Assembly: GCA_900770655.1 (NCBI GenBank) | Contig: CAAGLA010000023.1 | Coordinates: forward strand, 1 to 64,000 | Length of the DNA stretch: 64,000 nucleotides | DNA from: Bacteroidaceae bacterium | GTDB lineage: Bacteria > Bacteroidota > Bacteroidia > Bacteroidales > Bacteroidaceae | Reading direction: 5' to 3' | Part shown: one piece after another, positions 25,857 to 35,121 of the stretch | Position numbering within the stretch: the stretch's first letter is position 1 | Layout: each line of letters begins with the position of its first letter | Notes under the pieces: model-generated | What the model was told of the DNA's origin: nothing | Database searches by the model: none | The model's input: only the letters and a program-made list of their open reading frames with translations | Position numbers and translations under genes: made by a program

Positions 25857-26405
25857 CTAAAAACCAAAATCAAACCCGCTCTCCATAAGCTGATTAAAGA
25901 CATCATAGTTCAATCCCACAATAAAGACAACATTCATCAAAGAACCCTCACTGTCGTCGTTTATCATAAGCAACGATTCATTGTCGCTGTATACAACTGT
26001 GAGTATATTATCTTCCAGATTCATTGCAACAAGTTCCATACCCATAACAGTTTCATTGGCTTGCAAGAACTCCCTGAAAGCATTATGGAGTTTAAGGTAT
26101 CCGCCGGAAGTTGCAGACTCAAAACGGCGCAAGTTCTTCAAAGAACCGAAAAAATCACCGGCACCGGCCATATATACATCGCCTTTTGTTGCAACAGCCG
26201 TAAACATTCTCCTGAACATAGTCGTAGAAATATAGGCATAATTTATCTCACCCGCTCCCTCCGACCTCACCTTGGCAGCTACCTGTTGCATATACCGTTC
26301 AACCCCGCTCTTCTCATCGTCTGTGGCAAGCCGCGCAGGCGCAGCAACAGCCACACACTCAGAGAGAAAGAGCATTAAAGCTATAATAAGAATACAACGT
26401 TTCAT
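25857..26405 (-). CDS. DUF4252-like secreted protein
   Basis: 182 aa with signal peptide (MKRCILIIALMLFLSECVAV). The pattern of a helical N-terminal half and the segment EDNILTVVYSDNESLLMIND near the C-terminus fits the DUF4252 group, short exported proteins commonly encoded next to ECF sigma/anti-sigma pairs in Bacteroidales. Function unknown. Third gene of the operon. Confidence 0.55.
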   Translation of the reverse strand: MKRCILIIALMLFLSECVAVAAPARLATDDEKSGVERYMQQVAAKVRSEGAGEINYAYISTTMFRRMFTAVATKGDVYMAGAGDFFGSLKNLRRFESATSGGYLKLHNAFREFLQANETVMGMELVAMNLEDNILTVVYSDNESLLMINDDSEGSLMNVVFIVGLNYDVFNQLMESGFDFGF

Positions 26406-26410
26406 AACAA

Positions 26411-26989
26411 CTATTTTTTTATTTTACTGTTAACACGTACAACCCCCGAAAACTCCTTTTCTATACCATCGAGGGAGTTCTGCACGCTATTCATTGCCAA
26501 TAATATTTCACCTATCGACTCCTTTGCACACTGCAAGGCAGCTTTAGGGTCGTCGAAAGTATCCTCTTCAACCGGTTCGTAGCTCTTGGTTGCCGGAGCC
26601 TTACGCTCTGTTTTTGGCTGTTCTGTCAGCGGAACGGCAATATACAAGAGCAGCGCCACTGCAGCAGCCGAAGCCACAAAGCCGGCAAAGCCACGGGGTA
26701 TCTTACGAACCTTTTTAGAGCCCGGCACCGCCTTTGCTGCATTTTCGCCGGGAAATGCGTCTCTGTTTTCAAGGGTGTCGAGCATAGCCGCCAGCCTCTC
26801 TTCGGCACCCACGGGCAGCTCAACCGGTTCATCTTTGCCATACAAGGCAATTACAGCCTCCTTTTCTCTCTGGAGCCTGCTTGGAACATCGTTATCGAGA
26901 AGATAACGATACAATTCACGCTCCTCGTCAACGCTCAGCTGCGCTTCGAAGAACCTATCAATCATTCTTTCAAGAACATTATCTTCCAT
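26411..26989 (-). CDS. Putative membrane anti-sigma factor
   Basis: 192 aa from the ATG at 26989 (an upstream TTG is less likely). The cytoplasmic N-terminal 70 residues have the zinc-less anti-sigma-like pattern (MIDRFFEAQLSVDEERELYRY), followed by a basic region, one transmembrane helix (GFVASAAAVALLLYIAVPL) and a periplasmic C-terminus. Encoded 11 bases after the ECF sigma gene. It would hold the sigma factor at the membrane until a signal arrives. Assignment rests on context and topology. Confidence 0.65.
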   Translation of the reverse strand: MEDNVLERMIDRFFEAQLSVDEERELYRYLLDNDVPSRLQREKEAVIALYGKDEPVELPVGAEERLAAMLDTLENRDAFPGENAAKAVPGSKKVRKIPRGFAGFVASAAAVALLLYIAVPLTEQPKTERKAPATKSYEPVEEDTFDDPKAALQCAKESIGEILLAMNSVQNSLDGIEKEFSGVVRVNSKIKK

Positions 26990-27000
26990 ATTCAAACTCC

Positions 27001-27483
27001 TTATTTATTATAATACTCTCTGAATCTCTTTCTCACGCGCGATATAATTACCCTAACGTTCGTTGCACTCAGGCCGGTACACTCAGCAATATCGTCGTAA
27101 CTGCAGCCGTTCATTTTCATTCGCATAACATTCTGCACTACAGGCGGAAGAGCGCTCAAGAACTCTTGCAGGAAACTTTCGCACTCACTATGCTCAATTT
27201 CGGGAACAACAGCTACCACCACATCATCTATTTCAGTCGCACAATCCTTGTACTCTTTACCGGCAGCACGGTAACGGTCTATACATATATTCTTAAGAAC
27301 ACGCACTGAAAAGGCCAAAGGCGACAGCACACCGGCAAGTTCGTTCCTTCTTTCCCACAATTTAAGATAGAGCGTCTGTACCGCATCTTCGGCATCCTGC
27401 TTGTCGCAAAGCAATTTGTATGCTTCGCCATATAGCTGCCTGTAAAGCGGTAGAAAAACCTTCTTAAATTCGGAGTGTGTCAC
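27001..27483 (-). CDS. ECF (sigma-70 family) RNA polymerase sigma factor
   Basis: 160 aa starting at a GTG. Region 2 is visible in CDKQDAEDAVQTLYLKLWER and region 4 helix-turn-helix in GCSYDDIAECTGLSATNVRV, the typical ECF domain pair without region 3. It leads an operon with a membrane anti-sigma factor, a DUF4252-like protein and two secreted proteins, all spaced 5-15 bases. An ECF-like promoter sits upstream, suggesting positive autoregulation. Confidence 0.88.
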   Translation of the reverse strand: MTHSEFKKVFLPLYRQLYGEAYKLLCDKQDAEDAVQTLYLKLWERRNELAGVLSPLAFSVRVLKNICIDRYRAAGKEYKDCATEIDDVVVAVVPEIEHSECESFLQEFLSALPPVVQNVMRMKMNGCSYDDIAECTGLSATNVRVIISRVRKRFREYYNK

Positions 27484-27517
27484 TTATTAAAATCCCTTTT
27501 GTGTTCTTTCTACATAA

Positions 27518-27548
27518 TAGACGCAGAAATGTTACATTTGTTACACAA
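27518..27548 (-). promoter_or_regulatory. ECF-type promoter of the sigma operon
   Basis: On the minus strand TGTGTAACA is followed about 17 bases later by GTCTA, resembling the AAC...GTC form of ECF-sigma promoters, with transcription starting roughly 30 bases before the GTG at 27483. There is no TAnnTTTG box in the usual place. Confidence 0.5.
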
Positions 27549-27594
27549 AGACAAAAAATAATTGTAAAAAAGAGAAATTCTTTCTTTTTTAAGC

Positions 27595-27602
27595 TATCTT
27601 CG
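27595..27602 (+). promoter_or_regulatory. -7 promoter box of the CBM9-like gene
   Basis: TATCTTCG, 30 bases before the ATG at 27632. Confidence 0.6.
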
Positions 27603-27631
27603 CCCAAATTAATTTATAATAGAATACCAGT

Positions 27632-28267
27632 ATGAAAAGAATCACTGTTCCCAAGATTGTACCCGGAGAAGATTTAAACAAGATATTCGACACGTTGCCT
27701 CTCAATGCCATTGACTGCTGCAACTGGCCAAGCCAGTACCCCTACTCGCCTGTTGCACAGTTCAAGATATTCCACGACGGCAAGAACCTGTATATAAAAT
27801 TCATTGTAAAGGAAAACGACATTCAGGCTACCGTTACCGAAGATCAAGGACGCACTTGGACCGACCCTTGCGTAGAGTTCTTCGTTTCGCCCGAAGGCAA
27901 TCTCGACTACTACAACTTCGAGTGCACCTGCACAGGCAAGCTGTTGCTTGCTTGGCACCCCAACGGCGAGCCCAAAGAGGCTGCAGGCAAAGAGGTGCTC
28001 GACAGCGTAAAGCGTTTCCCATCGCTTGGTACAGAGATTTTTCCGCTCCGCAAAGGCGAGCACGAATGGAGCGTTATAGAGATTATCCCTGCTACAGCCC
28101 TTTTCCGCAGCGGAATAGAGAGTTTCGACGGCAAGGAGATGGGCGCCAATTTCTACAAATGCGGCGACGAGCTTCCCACCCCGCATTTCCTCTCTTGGAG
28201 CGAAATTGTTTGGGAAGAACCAAGTTTCCACCGCCCCGAACAGTTCGGCAAACTTATATTTGAATAG
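27632..28267 (+). CDS. CBM9-like carbohydrate-binding domain protein
   Basis: 211 aa. The order FKIFHDGKNLYIKFIVKEND, then TWTDPCVEFFVSPEGN, YYNFECTCTG and SWSEIVWEEPSFHRPEQFG matches the family-9 carbohydrate-binding-like domain (DOMON fold) found in many Bacteroidota proteins, here as the whole protein. No signal peptide is visible, so it may be cytoplasmic, unlike most relatives. Ligand unknown. It appears monocistronic. Confidence 0.65.
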   Translation: MKRITVPKIVPGEDLNKIFDTLPLNAIDCCNWPSQYPYSPVAQFKIFHDGKNLYIKFIVKENDIQATVTEDQGRTWTDPCVEFFVSPEGNLDYYNFECTCTGKLLLAWHPNGEPKEAAGKEVLDSVKRFPSLGTEIFPLRKGEHEWSVIEIIPATALFRSGIESFDGKEMGANFYKCGDELPTPHFLSWSEIVWEEPSFHRPEQFGKLIFE

Positions 28268-28309
28268 TAAAACAATGGCGACCAAAAGGTCGCCATTGTT
28301 TTACTATTC
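28262..28309. terminator. Terminator overlapping the end of the CBM9-like gene
   Basis: 22-bp perfect stem beginning GAATAGTAAAACAATGGCG with an AAAA loop. The left arm overlaps the stop codon. It lies between the convergent CBM9-like gene and maeB. Confidence 0.85.
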
Positions 28310-28331
28310 AGTTGACAAAAAAGTCTCTTTT

Positions 28332-30611
28332 TTACTTGTGCTTGTTCACCATTGCATCAATAGCAGCAACGGCTGTAACATTGAGAATTTCCTGAACCGA
28401 GCTTTCAAAATCTATAAAGTGGATTGGTTTGTTCAACCCCATTTGTATAGGTCCTATAATCTCGGTGTCGGGGCTCAGAGCCTGCAGCATCTTGTACGAC
28501 GAACTTGCCGAATTGAGGTTGGGGAACACAAGCGTGTTCACCTCTTTTCCTTTAAGCTTTGTAAAAGGATACTTCTTGTCGCGCAGTTCGCTGTTCATTG
28601 CAACGTTCACCTGAATTTCGCCATCGATAGCCCAATCGGGGTATTTCTCGTGCAGGTAGGCCACAGCCTTGCGCACACGTTCGGCACTGCCGCCTTGGTC
28701 GCTTCCGAAGTTAGAATACGATGCCATTGCTATCACCGGTTCGTGGTTAAAGAAGTGCACGGCCTTTTCGGCAAGGCGGGCAATGTCTATTATTGTCTCA
28801 AGCTCCGGCGCACGGTTAATGAGCGTATCGGCAACAAAGTAGGTTCCTTTCTTTGAGTTCAGTATGTGCATTGTAGCAAACGTACTGAAGCTCTCCTGCA
28901 TACCAATAACCTCTTTTGCCACCTTAATGGTGTTCGAATACTTTGTATAAAGGCCTGTAACGAAGGCGTCGGCATCGCCGGTCTCAACCATCATCATACC
29001 AAAATAGTTGCGTTCGAACATCTTGTCGTTGGCCTCTTCAAAGGTGTATCCCTCGCGTTGGCGCTTGTCGGCAAGAATTGAAGCATAACGCTCGCGACGC
29101 TCGCGTTCGCTGGGGTGACGCAAGTTAACCACCTCAATGCCGTCGAGGCTCAAATCGAGTTCCGAAGCGAGTTTCGCTATTATCTCGTCGTTTCCAAGAA
29201 GTATAGGCTGGCATATACCCTCCTCTTTTGCCTGAACAGCAGCCTTCATCATCGACGGGTGGGCACCTTCGGCAAACACAACACGCTGTTTCTCGCGACG
29301 GGCCATATCGTATATCTGCTGGGTGAGTTTCGATTCACGGCCCATAAATTCAAGAAGTTGCTCTTTGTAACCCTCCCAATCGGTTATAACCTTGCGTGCA
29401 ACTCCGCTTTCAATAGCAGCTTTGGCAACGGCGGTAGAGACTTCAACCAACAGGCGCGGGTCCACAGGCTTTGGAATGAAATAGTCCCTGCCGAAAGAGA
29501 GGTGCCCCACCTTGTACACCTTGTTCACAATTTCGGGAACAGGCTGCTTTGCAAGGTTGGCTATAGCCTTTACGGCTGCCAGCTTCATCTCTTCGTTAAT
29601 GGCAGTTGCTGCCACGTCGAGTGCACCGCGGAATATGTAGGGGAAACCAATTACGTTGTTTATCTGGTTGGGGTAATCGCTGCGGCCGGTGCTCATAAGC
29701 ACATCGGGGCGGCTATCCATTGCATCTTCGTATGTAATTTCGGGTTCGGGGTTTGCAAGGGCGAAGACAATGGGGTCTTTGGCCATTGAACGCACCATAT
29801 CCTTTGTGAGCACATTGCCTTTGGAAAGACCCAGAAATACATCGGCATCCTTCACGGCTTCGGCAAGAGTGTGTATATCTTTTCTCTCTGTCGCGAACTC
29901 CCTCTTTTCGGGGGTGAGGTTAGTGCGCGAGGCCGAAATTACACCGCGGCTGTCGAGCATAACCACATTCTCCTTCTTCACTCCAAGCGATATATACAGC
30001 TTGGTACAAGAGATAGCTGCTGCACCGGCACCGTTGACAACCACCTTCACCTGCGATATATCCTTGCCGTTCACCTCAAGCGCGTTGAGCAGGCCGGCAG
30101 CCGATATAATCGCTGTTCCGTGCTGGTCGTCGTGCATTACGGGAATATCGAGTTCGGCCTTAAGCCTACGTTCAATTTCAAAGCACTCAGGTGCCTTAAT
30201 ATCCTCAAGGTTTATACCACCGAAGGTAGGTGCTATTGCCTTTACAGCCTCTATGAACTTTTCGGGGTTCTCCTCGTCTATCTCAATATCGAACACGTCT
30301 ATTCCGGCATATATCTTAAAAAGCAGCCCTTTTCCCTCCATAACAGGTTTTCCGGCTACTGCACCTATGTTTCCAAGACCAAGCACCGCTGTACCGTTGG
30401 AGATAACGGCTACAAGGTTACCCTTGTCGGTATATTTATAGGCATTCTGAGGGTCGCGCTGTATCTCAAGACAAGGCTCGGCAACTCCCGGCGAATATGC
30501 CAAAGAGAGGTCGGCCTGTGTAAAATATGGTTTTGTGGGAACTACCTCTATTTTTCCCGGGCGCTTGCCTGCGTGGTAGTTCAAAGCATCTTCTTTTGTT
30601 ACTTTAGCCAT
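28332..30611 (-). CDS. maeB: NADP-dependent malic enzyme with C-terminal phosphotransacetylase-like domain
   Basis: 759 aa, the long MaeB form. The N-terminal malic-enzyme part has SLAYSPGVAEPCL, NGTAVLGLGNIGA, the metal/substrate region VMHDDQHGTAI and the nucleotide-binding VVVNGAGAAAISC. From about residue 430 a phosphotransacetylase-like domain follows (VVFAEGAHPSMMKAA, and SSYKMLQALSPDTEIIGP). It decarboxylates malate to pyruvate with NADP+; the second domain is thought to be regulatory (acetyl-CoA sensing). Monocistronic. Confidence 0.93.
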   Translation of the reverse strand: MAKVTKEDALNYHAGKRPGKIEVVPTKPYFTQADLSLAYSPGVAEPCLEIQRDPQNAYKYTDKGNLVAVISNGTAVLGLGNIGAVAGKPVMEGKGLLFKIYAGIDVFDIEIDEENPEKFIEAVKAIAPTFGGINLEDIKAPECFEIERRLKAELDIPVMHDDQHGTAIISAAGLLNALEVNGKDISQVKVVVNGAGAAAISCTKLYISLGVKKENVVMLDSRGVISASRTNLTPEKREFATERKDIHTLAEAVKDADVFLGLSKGNVLTKDMVRSMAKDPIVFALANPEPEITYEDAMDSRPDVLMSTGRSDYPNQINNVIGFPYIFRGALDVAATAINEEMKLAAVKAIANLAKQPVPEIVNKVYKVGHLSFGRDYFIPKPVDPRLLVEVSTAVAKAAIESGVARKVITDWEGYKEQLLEFMGRESKLTQQIYDMARREKQRVVFAEGAHPSMMKAAVQAKEEGICQPILLGNDEIIAKLASELDLSLDGIEVVNLRHPSERERRERYASILADKRQREGYTFEEANDKMFERNYFGMMMVETGDADAFVTGLYTKYSNTIKVAKEVIGMQESFSTFATMHILNSKKGTYFVADTLINRAPELETIIDIARLAEKAVHFFNHEPVIAMASYSNFGSDQGGSAERVRKAVAYLHEKYPDWAIDGEIQVNVAMNSELRDKKYPFTKLKGKEVNTLVFPNLNSASSSYKMLQALSPDTEIIGPIQMGLNKPIHFIDFESSVQEILNVTAVAAIDAMVNKHK

Positions 30612-30675
30612 AGTTCTTCTAATTTATGGTTTTGCGGCAGCACTTTTTTGGCCGCCATTTTATAAATTCATTTAT

Positions 30676-31434
30676 CTAAAAAGCCTCACCGGCCTCACCT
30701 GTTCCAAAGAGCGCGAAATCGTAACGCACCGGGTCGTCGGGCGACAATTCACGCAGTTTGGCAGTGAGTTCCTCTACCGTGCGGCGGTCGTTCTGTTTGC
30801 GCGTCACAAGCCCCAGCTGGCGTGCGGTTCTTGCAACGTGCACATCAATGGGCATCATAAGCTGCGAAGGATGAACATTCTGCCATATACCAATATCCAC
30901 TATCCCGTCTTTGCGGCAGAGCCACCTGAGCATCATCAACATTCTCTTGCAGGCCGAAGCGGGCTTTCCCTTTTGCGGAACAGGATTGCTTATGTGGCGC
31001 GACATCCTTCCGCCGTTCACCGCTGCGAGTTCCTGCCTGAGATTCTCAATGCCTTCCCAAACGGAACAGCCTATAAACAGAGCCTCCATAGTACCGTATT
31101 TGGTATAGATACTCTTAAGGCCGCGACATATATATTTGAAGTCGGCGACAAAGAATGTGCGGTGTATATTCTGTCTGTCGTCGAGTTGTTCCCAACTGCC
31201 CGACATTACATAGCAGTATGGAGCCCCGCCCATAATATCGTGAAACATCTTGTTGCACGAACGCAGTATCATAGGCCTGTTGCCCCAAGCAATGACCGAT
31301 GCAAGAAGAGCCGATATCTCAATATCTTCTCTTTTAGTGAATGAATGTGGAAAACTTATAGGGTCGTCGTTTATAAACTCCTTGCGGTTGTAAAGAGCAA
31401 CCTTCTCTTCAAGAATTATCTTTAGACGCTCCAT
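30676..31434 (-). CDS. TIGR02757 (DUF2400) family protein
   Basis: 252 aa from the ATG at 31434, chosen because this ATG overlaps the dapA stop (TAATG), the usual coupling. The helical sequence with KREDIEISALLASVIAWGNR near the N-terminus and MPIDVHVARTARQLGL toward the end matches the TIGR02757 family, related to HhH-GPD DNA glycosylases in overall fold; the biochemical role is not established. Cotranscribed with dapA. Confidence 0.8.
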   Translation of the reverse strand: MERLKIILEEKVALYNRKEFINDDPISFPHSFTKREDIEISALLASVIAWGNRPMILRSCNKMFHDIMGGAPYCYVMSGSWEQLDDRQNIHRTFFVADFKYICRGLKSIYTKYGTMEALFIGCSVWEGIENLRQELAAVNGGRMSRHISNPVPQKGKPASACKRMLMMLRWLCRKDGIVDIGIWQNVHPSQLMMPIDVHVARTARQLGLVTRKQNDRRTVEELTAKLRELSPDDPVRYDFALFGTGEAGEAF

Positions 31435-32321
31435 TAGCCGTGAATAGTTGCTATTGCCTTTTGAAGCTGCCTGCAAGTCTCTTCGCGTGCCGGAACAAGC
31501 GGCAGGCGAAGCACATTTTCCAAGCGCCCCTGAATATTCATAAGTGCCTTAACACCGCTTGGGTTACCATCGACAAATATCAGGCGGAAGAGCTCCTTAA
31601 GGCTCTCGTTCATTAAGCGGGCATCGTCTATGCGGCCCTCCTGAATAGCCCCGACGAGTTGTGTCATCTCACGGGGGAATGCGTTGCCGAAGACCGATAT
31701 GACACCTACACCGCCCGCCGACATAATATCGAAGGTCAGGGCATCGTCGCCCGAGAATACATCGAATTTTTCGGGCTTTGTGGCAATGAGTTCCTTTATC
31801 TGTTCCATATCGCCCGATGCCGCCTTGTAACCAACAATGTTAGGGCAGTCGTTGGCCACGCGCACAACTGTAGAAGGGAGAATATTCACTCCGGTGCGGC
31901 CGGGAACATTATACATATATATGGGGAGCGATGTCGCTTCCGAAATAGCCTTGTAGTGCAGGTATATACCCTCTTGCGAAGGGCGGTTGTAGTATGGAGC
32001 CACCGACAGTATGGCATCTACGCCGGTCAGGTCCTCGTTCTTTATCTCCTCTACAACGGCACGTGTGCAGTTACCGCCAATACCCACCATTATGGGCAAA
32101 CGGCCTGCAACCTGTTTTATGACGCGCTTTCTGATTTCACGTTTCTCCTCTGCGGTAAGAGTGGGAGTCTCGGCAGTTGTGCCAAGCACGCACAGGAAAG
32201 CTGTTCCGGCATCAATGTGCATTTGAACAAGCCTTTCAAGCGCTGTAAAATCTATATCACCGTTCTCAGTAAATGGAGTTACAAGCGCAACGCCCATTCC
32301 TGTCAATCTTTGTCGCATCAT
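31434..32321 (-). CDS. dapA: 4-hydroxy-tetrahydrodipicolinate synthase
   Basis: 295 aa TIM-barrel aldolase. The Schiff-base Lys166 in IVGYKAASGD, Tyr in MYNVPGRTG, the Thr pair in LGTTAETPT and the substrate Arg in NVPGRT are all present. It condenses pyruvate and aspartate semialdehyde, the first committed step to diaminopimelate and lysine. Promoter box TAATTTTG (minus) lies at 32345-32352. Confidence 0.95.
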   Translation of the reverse strand: MMRQRLTGMGVALVTPFTENGDIDFTALERLVQMHIDAGTAFLCVLGTTAETPTLTAEEKREIRKRVIKQVAGRLPIMVGIGGNCTRAVVEEIKNEDLTGVDAILSVAPYYNRPSQEGIYLHYKAISEATSLPIYMYNVPGRTGVNILPSTVVRVANDCPNIVGYKAASGDMEQIKELIATKPEKFDVFSGDDALTFDIMSAGGVGVISVFGNAFPREMTQLVGAIQEGRIDDARLMNESLKELFRLIFVDGNPSGVKALMNIQGRLENVLRLPLVPAREETCRQLQKAIATIHG

Positions 32322-32344
32322 AATATCGTTTTTGTTTTGGAGTG

Positions 32345-32352
32345 CAAAATTA
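32345..32352 (-). promoter_or_regulatory. -7 promoter box of dapA
   Basis: TAATTTTG on the minus strand, 23 bases before the ATG at 32321. Confidence 0.5.
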
Positions 32353-32408
32353 CATCAAATTTTGCTATTATTTGTACAATTTATGATAAATAATATTAAT
32401 TATAAATA

Positions 32409-34412
32409 TTACCGTTCACCAATCATCGAGAGAAACTCCTCTTCGTTCACAAGGGCAACCCCAAGCTTCTGCGCCTTTTCCAGTTTGGCGGGCCCCATAT
32501 TTTCGCCGGCCAATATAAAAGAGGTCGCCTTACTCACACTGCCTACACTCTTCCCGCCATTCTTCTCTATGAGCTCTTTATATTCGTCGCGCGAATGGTG
32601 CGCGAACACTCCGCTTATAACAATGCTTTTACCCTGCAGAATGGTGGTACGGCCGGCAGTGCTCTCCTCTTCGGTCTCGAACCTGAGCCCGGCAGCCCTT
32701 AGTTGCTCTACAAGAGCCCTGTTGGCCTCGGTAGAGAAGAAAGCAATAACAGCAGCGGCAATGCGCTCGCCTATCTCGTTTGTGGCAGTAAGTTCTTGTG
32801 CCTGAGCATTCATAAGAGCATCTATGTTGCCGAATGCACGCGCAAGGCGCTTGGCCACGGTAACACCCACATAGCGTATTCCAAGAGCAAACAGCACCCT
32901 TTCAAAAGGAACAGAGAGCGAAGATTTTATTCCCGAAACAATATTTTCGGCCGACTTTGCACCCATACGGGGCAGAAACATAAGGTCTTCTGGGGCAAGT
33001 TGGTAGAGGTCGGCAACGTTCTTCACCAAGCCATAGTTGAAAAGCATATCAACCGTTTCGGGCCCAATGGAATCAATGTTCATTGCGTCGCGCCCCACAA
33101 AATGCTCTATTTTGCCCTTAATCTGCGGCGGGCAGGCCGTCTCGTTGGGGCAATAGTGCGCAGCCTCACCTTCGGAACGTACAAGTTCGGCACCACATTC
33201 GGGGCAACAACGCAGGAAATTCACCTTGTCGCCAACCATAAAGCGGGCATCGGTATCTACGCCGGTAATCTTGGGAATTATCTCACCGCCCTTTTCCACA
33301 TAGACCATATCGCCTATGTGAAGGTCGAGTTTTTCTATTATATCGGCATTGTGCAGCGAAGCTCGCTTCACCACCGTTCCCGACAGCTGTACCGGGTCGA
33401 GATTGGCCACCGGCGTTACAACACCCGTGCGGCCCACCTGATAGGTAACGGCATTAAGACGTGTCACAGCCCTTTCGGCCTGAAACTTATAGGCAATGGC
33501 CCAGCGTGGCGACTTTGCCGTGTAGCCCAAATTCTTCTGCTGGCGCAAAGAGTTCACCTTAAGCACTATGCCGTCGGTGGCAAAAGGCAGGTTCTTGCGT
33601 TCACCATCCATTGTGTCAATAAATTCAAAAACCTCTTCCAGCGTGCGGCACTTCTTTGTTGCAGAAGATACCTTAAAGCCCCACCCGGCCGCTGCACGAA
33701 GATTTTCGTAGTGGCCGTCTGCAGGCAAATTATCGCCAAGCATAAAGTAGAGATAGGCATCGAGGCCACGGCGGGCCACTTCCGAAGAATCCTGCAACTT
33801 AAGCGTTCCCGAAGCAGCATTGCGGGGATTGGCAAAGAGTGGCTCTTCCCTTTCGGCACGCTCACGGTTAAGGCGTTCAAAGACATCCCACGGCATAAGC
33901 ACCTCGCCACGAATCTCAAATTCCTGCGGGTAACCGCTGCCCGCAAGCACAAGAGGAACAGTTCTTATAGTCCTGACGTTGGCCGTAACATCGTCGCCCT
34001 TTTCGCCGTCGCCGCGAGTGACAGCGCGGACAAGCCTGCCATTTTCGTATGTAAGAGAGATAGAAGTTCCGTCGAACTTCAGTTCGCAACAAATCTCAAA
34101 CTCCTCGTTAAGAGCCCTCTTCACTCTATCGAAAAACTCCGTTACTTCGGCTTTTGAATAGGTATTGCCAAGCGAGAGCATAGGATATTTATGCACCACC
34201 TGTTTAAACTCCTTGGTAATATCGCTGCCCACACGCATAGTAGGCGACGAGGCATCGTACATACCCGGGTGCGCAGCCTCAAGCTCCTGCAGCTCGCGCA
34301 AAAGCATATCGAACTCATAGTCACTTATAGTAGGAGAGTTCATTACATAGTAACGGTGATTATGTTCGTGCAGTTGCCTGCGCAGTTCCAATATACGCTC
34401 TTTAGGGTCCAT
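32409..34412 (-). CDS. ligA: NAD-dependent DNA ligase
   Basis: 667 aa, complete. The adenylation lysine is Lys112 in CELKFDGTS; the Ia domain with YYVMNSPTISDYEFD precedes it. The four-Cys zinc finger is CCPECGAEL ... YCPNETACP, followed by helix-hairpin-helix repeats and a C-terminal BRCT domain (LQGKSIVISGVFAHHSRDEY). It seals nicks in replication and repair using NAD+. Promoter box TATCTTCG on the minus strand at 34441-34448. Confidence 0.97.
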   Translation of the reverse strand: MDPKERILELRRQLHEHNHRYYVMNSPTISDYEFDMLLRELQELEAAHPGMYDASSPTMRVGSDITKEFKQVVHKYPMLSLGNTYSKAEVTEFFDRVKRALNEEFEICCELKFDGTSISLTYENGRLVRAVTRGDGEKGDDVTANVRTIRTVPLVLAGSGYPQEFEIRGEVLMPWDVFERLNRERAEREEPLFANPRNAASGTLKLQDSSEVARRGLDAYLYFMLGDNLPADGHYENLRAAAGWGFKVSSATKKCRTLEEVFEFIDTMDGERKNLPFATDGIVLKVNSLRQQKNLGYTAKSPRWAIAYKFQAERAVTRLNAVTYQVGRTGVVTPVANLDPVQLSGTVVKRASLHNADIIEKLDLHIGDMVYVEKGGEIIPKITGVDTDARFMVGDKVNFLRCCPECGAELVRSEGEAAHYCPNETACPPQIKGKIEHFVGRDAMNIDSIGPETVDMLFNYGLVKNVADLYQLAPEDLMFLPRMGAKSAENIVSGIKSSLSVPFERVLFALGIRYVGVTVAKRLARAFGNIDALMNAQAQELTATNEIGERIAAAVIAFFSTEANRALVEQLRAAGLRFETEEESTAGRTTILQGKSIVISGVFAHHSRDEYKELIEKNGGKSVGSVSKATSFILAGENMGPAKLEKAQKLGVALVNEEEFLSMIGER

Positions 34413-34440
34413 AGGAAATTGACTATATAAAAACTATGCG

Positions 34441-34448
34441 CGAAGATA
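34441..34448 (-). promoter_or_regulatory. -7 promoter box of ligA
   Basis: TATCTTCG on the minus strand, 29 bases before the ATG. Confidence 0.6.
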
Positions 34449-34468
34449 GTAAAATTACAATAAAAAGA

Positions 34469-34513
34469 GCAGGGAAAGCAACCCATTTTTGCTATTCGGG
34501 TCACATTCCCTGC
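34469..34513 (-). terminator. Terminator of the 34541 lipoprotein gene
   Basis: Arms GCAGGGAA / TTCCCTGC with inner ACCC/GGGT pairing; on the minus strand it is followed by CTCTTTTTATTG, a U-rich tail. Confidence 0.7.
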
Positions 34514-34540
34514 CTGTTCAATAGAAGTTCCTACGCCCTG

Positions 34541-34963
34541 TTAGAAAGGAACAGCGGCAAAAGTAACAAGCTGGAGCTGCTGGCCATAAATTTCGGTAAC
34601 AGTGCTGCTCACATTGAAAGTATAACCGGCCTGTCTGTCGGCTCTTGCAAAGCCTGTACCCAAATTTGAGAAACCGGTATTAGTGAGGTTATAGCAATAA
34701 TTGTCCCAAGCAGTCTGGTTGTAGTTGTATACAAAAGTAACAGTGTTGCCTGCAACAAGATAACCAAGAGCAGTCTGGCTGAACTCAGGGAAAGCCGACA
34801 ACATAGGAGCAACGCCAAGCTGCTGAGCCGGGGTTAGCATACCCATTTGATAGCCTGTCTTTGCAAACGCACTTGTAATAGACTTCTCGGTGCTGCACGA
34901 TGTTGTAGAAACTGTAGCAACAAGCATAAGCAGCATAACTGAAAGTGTAAAGAGTTTTTTCAT
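34541..34963 (-). CDS. Small lipoprotein of unknown function
   Basis: 140 aa. Signal peptide ending in VSTTSCST, a lipobox-like cleavage site with Cys24 as acylation site. The mature part is rich in Thr, Asn, Tyr and Gln (VTFVYNYNQTAWDNYCYNL) with a repeated TGFxxLGTGFA-like turn; probably outer-membrane associated. I recognise no family. It has a long leader of about 90 bases after the -7 box TACTTTTG (minus, 35057-35064). Confidence 0.6.
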   Translation of the reverse strand: MKKLFTLSVMLLMLVATVSTTSCSTEKSITSAFAKTGYQMGMLTPAQQLGVAPMLSAFPEFSQTALGYLVAGNTVTFVYNYNQTAWDNYCYNLTNTGFSNLGTGFARADRQAGYTFNVSSTVTEIYGQQLQLVTFAAVPF

Positions 34964-35056
34964 AACTATAATAATTTAATTCAATATATACAATCCCAGA
35001 CAACTGTAGCCGAAAGGCGTTGCACCGCCCCACAACCACCGAAGCAGAATTTTAGG

Positions 35057-35064
35057 CAAAAGTA
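35057..35064 (-). promoter_or_regulatory. -7 promoter box of the lipoprotein gene
   Basis: TACTTTTG on the minus strand; transcription from here gives a leader of roughly 85-90 bases containing GC-rich segments, unusual for this window. Confidence 0.5.
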
Positions 35065-35121
35065 CACATTTTTATCATATTATCACCTTTATCGGAACAA
35101 AATAAATGCATTATAATAATT

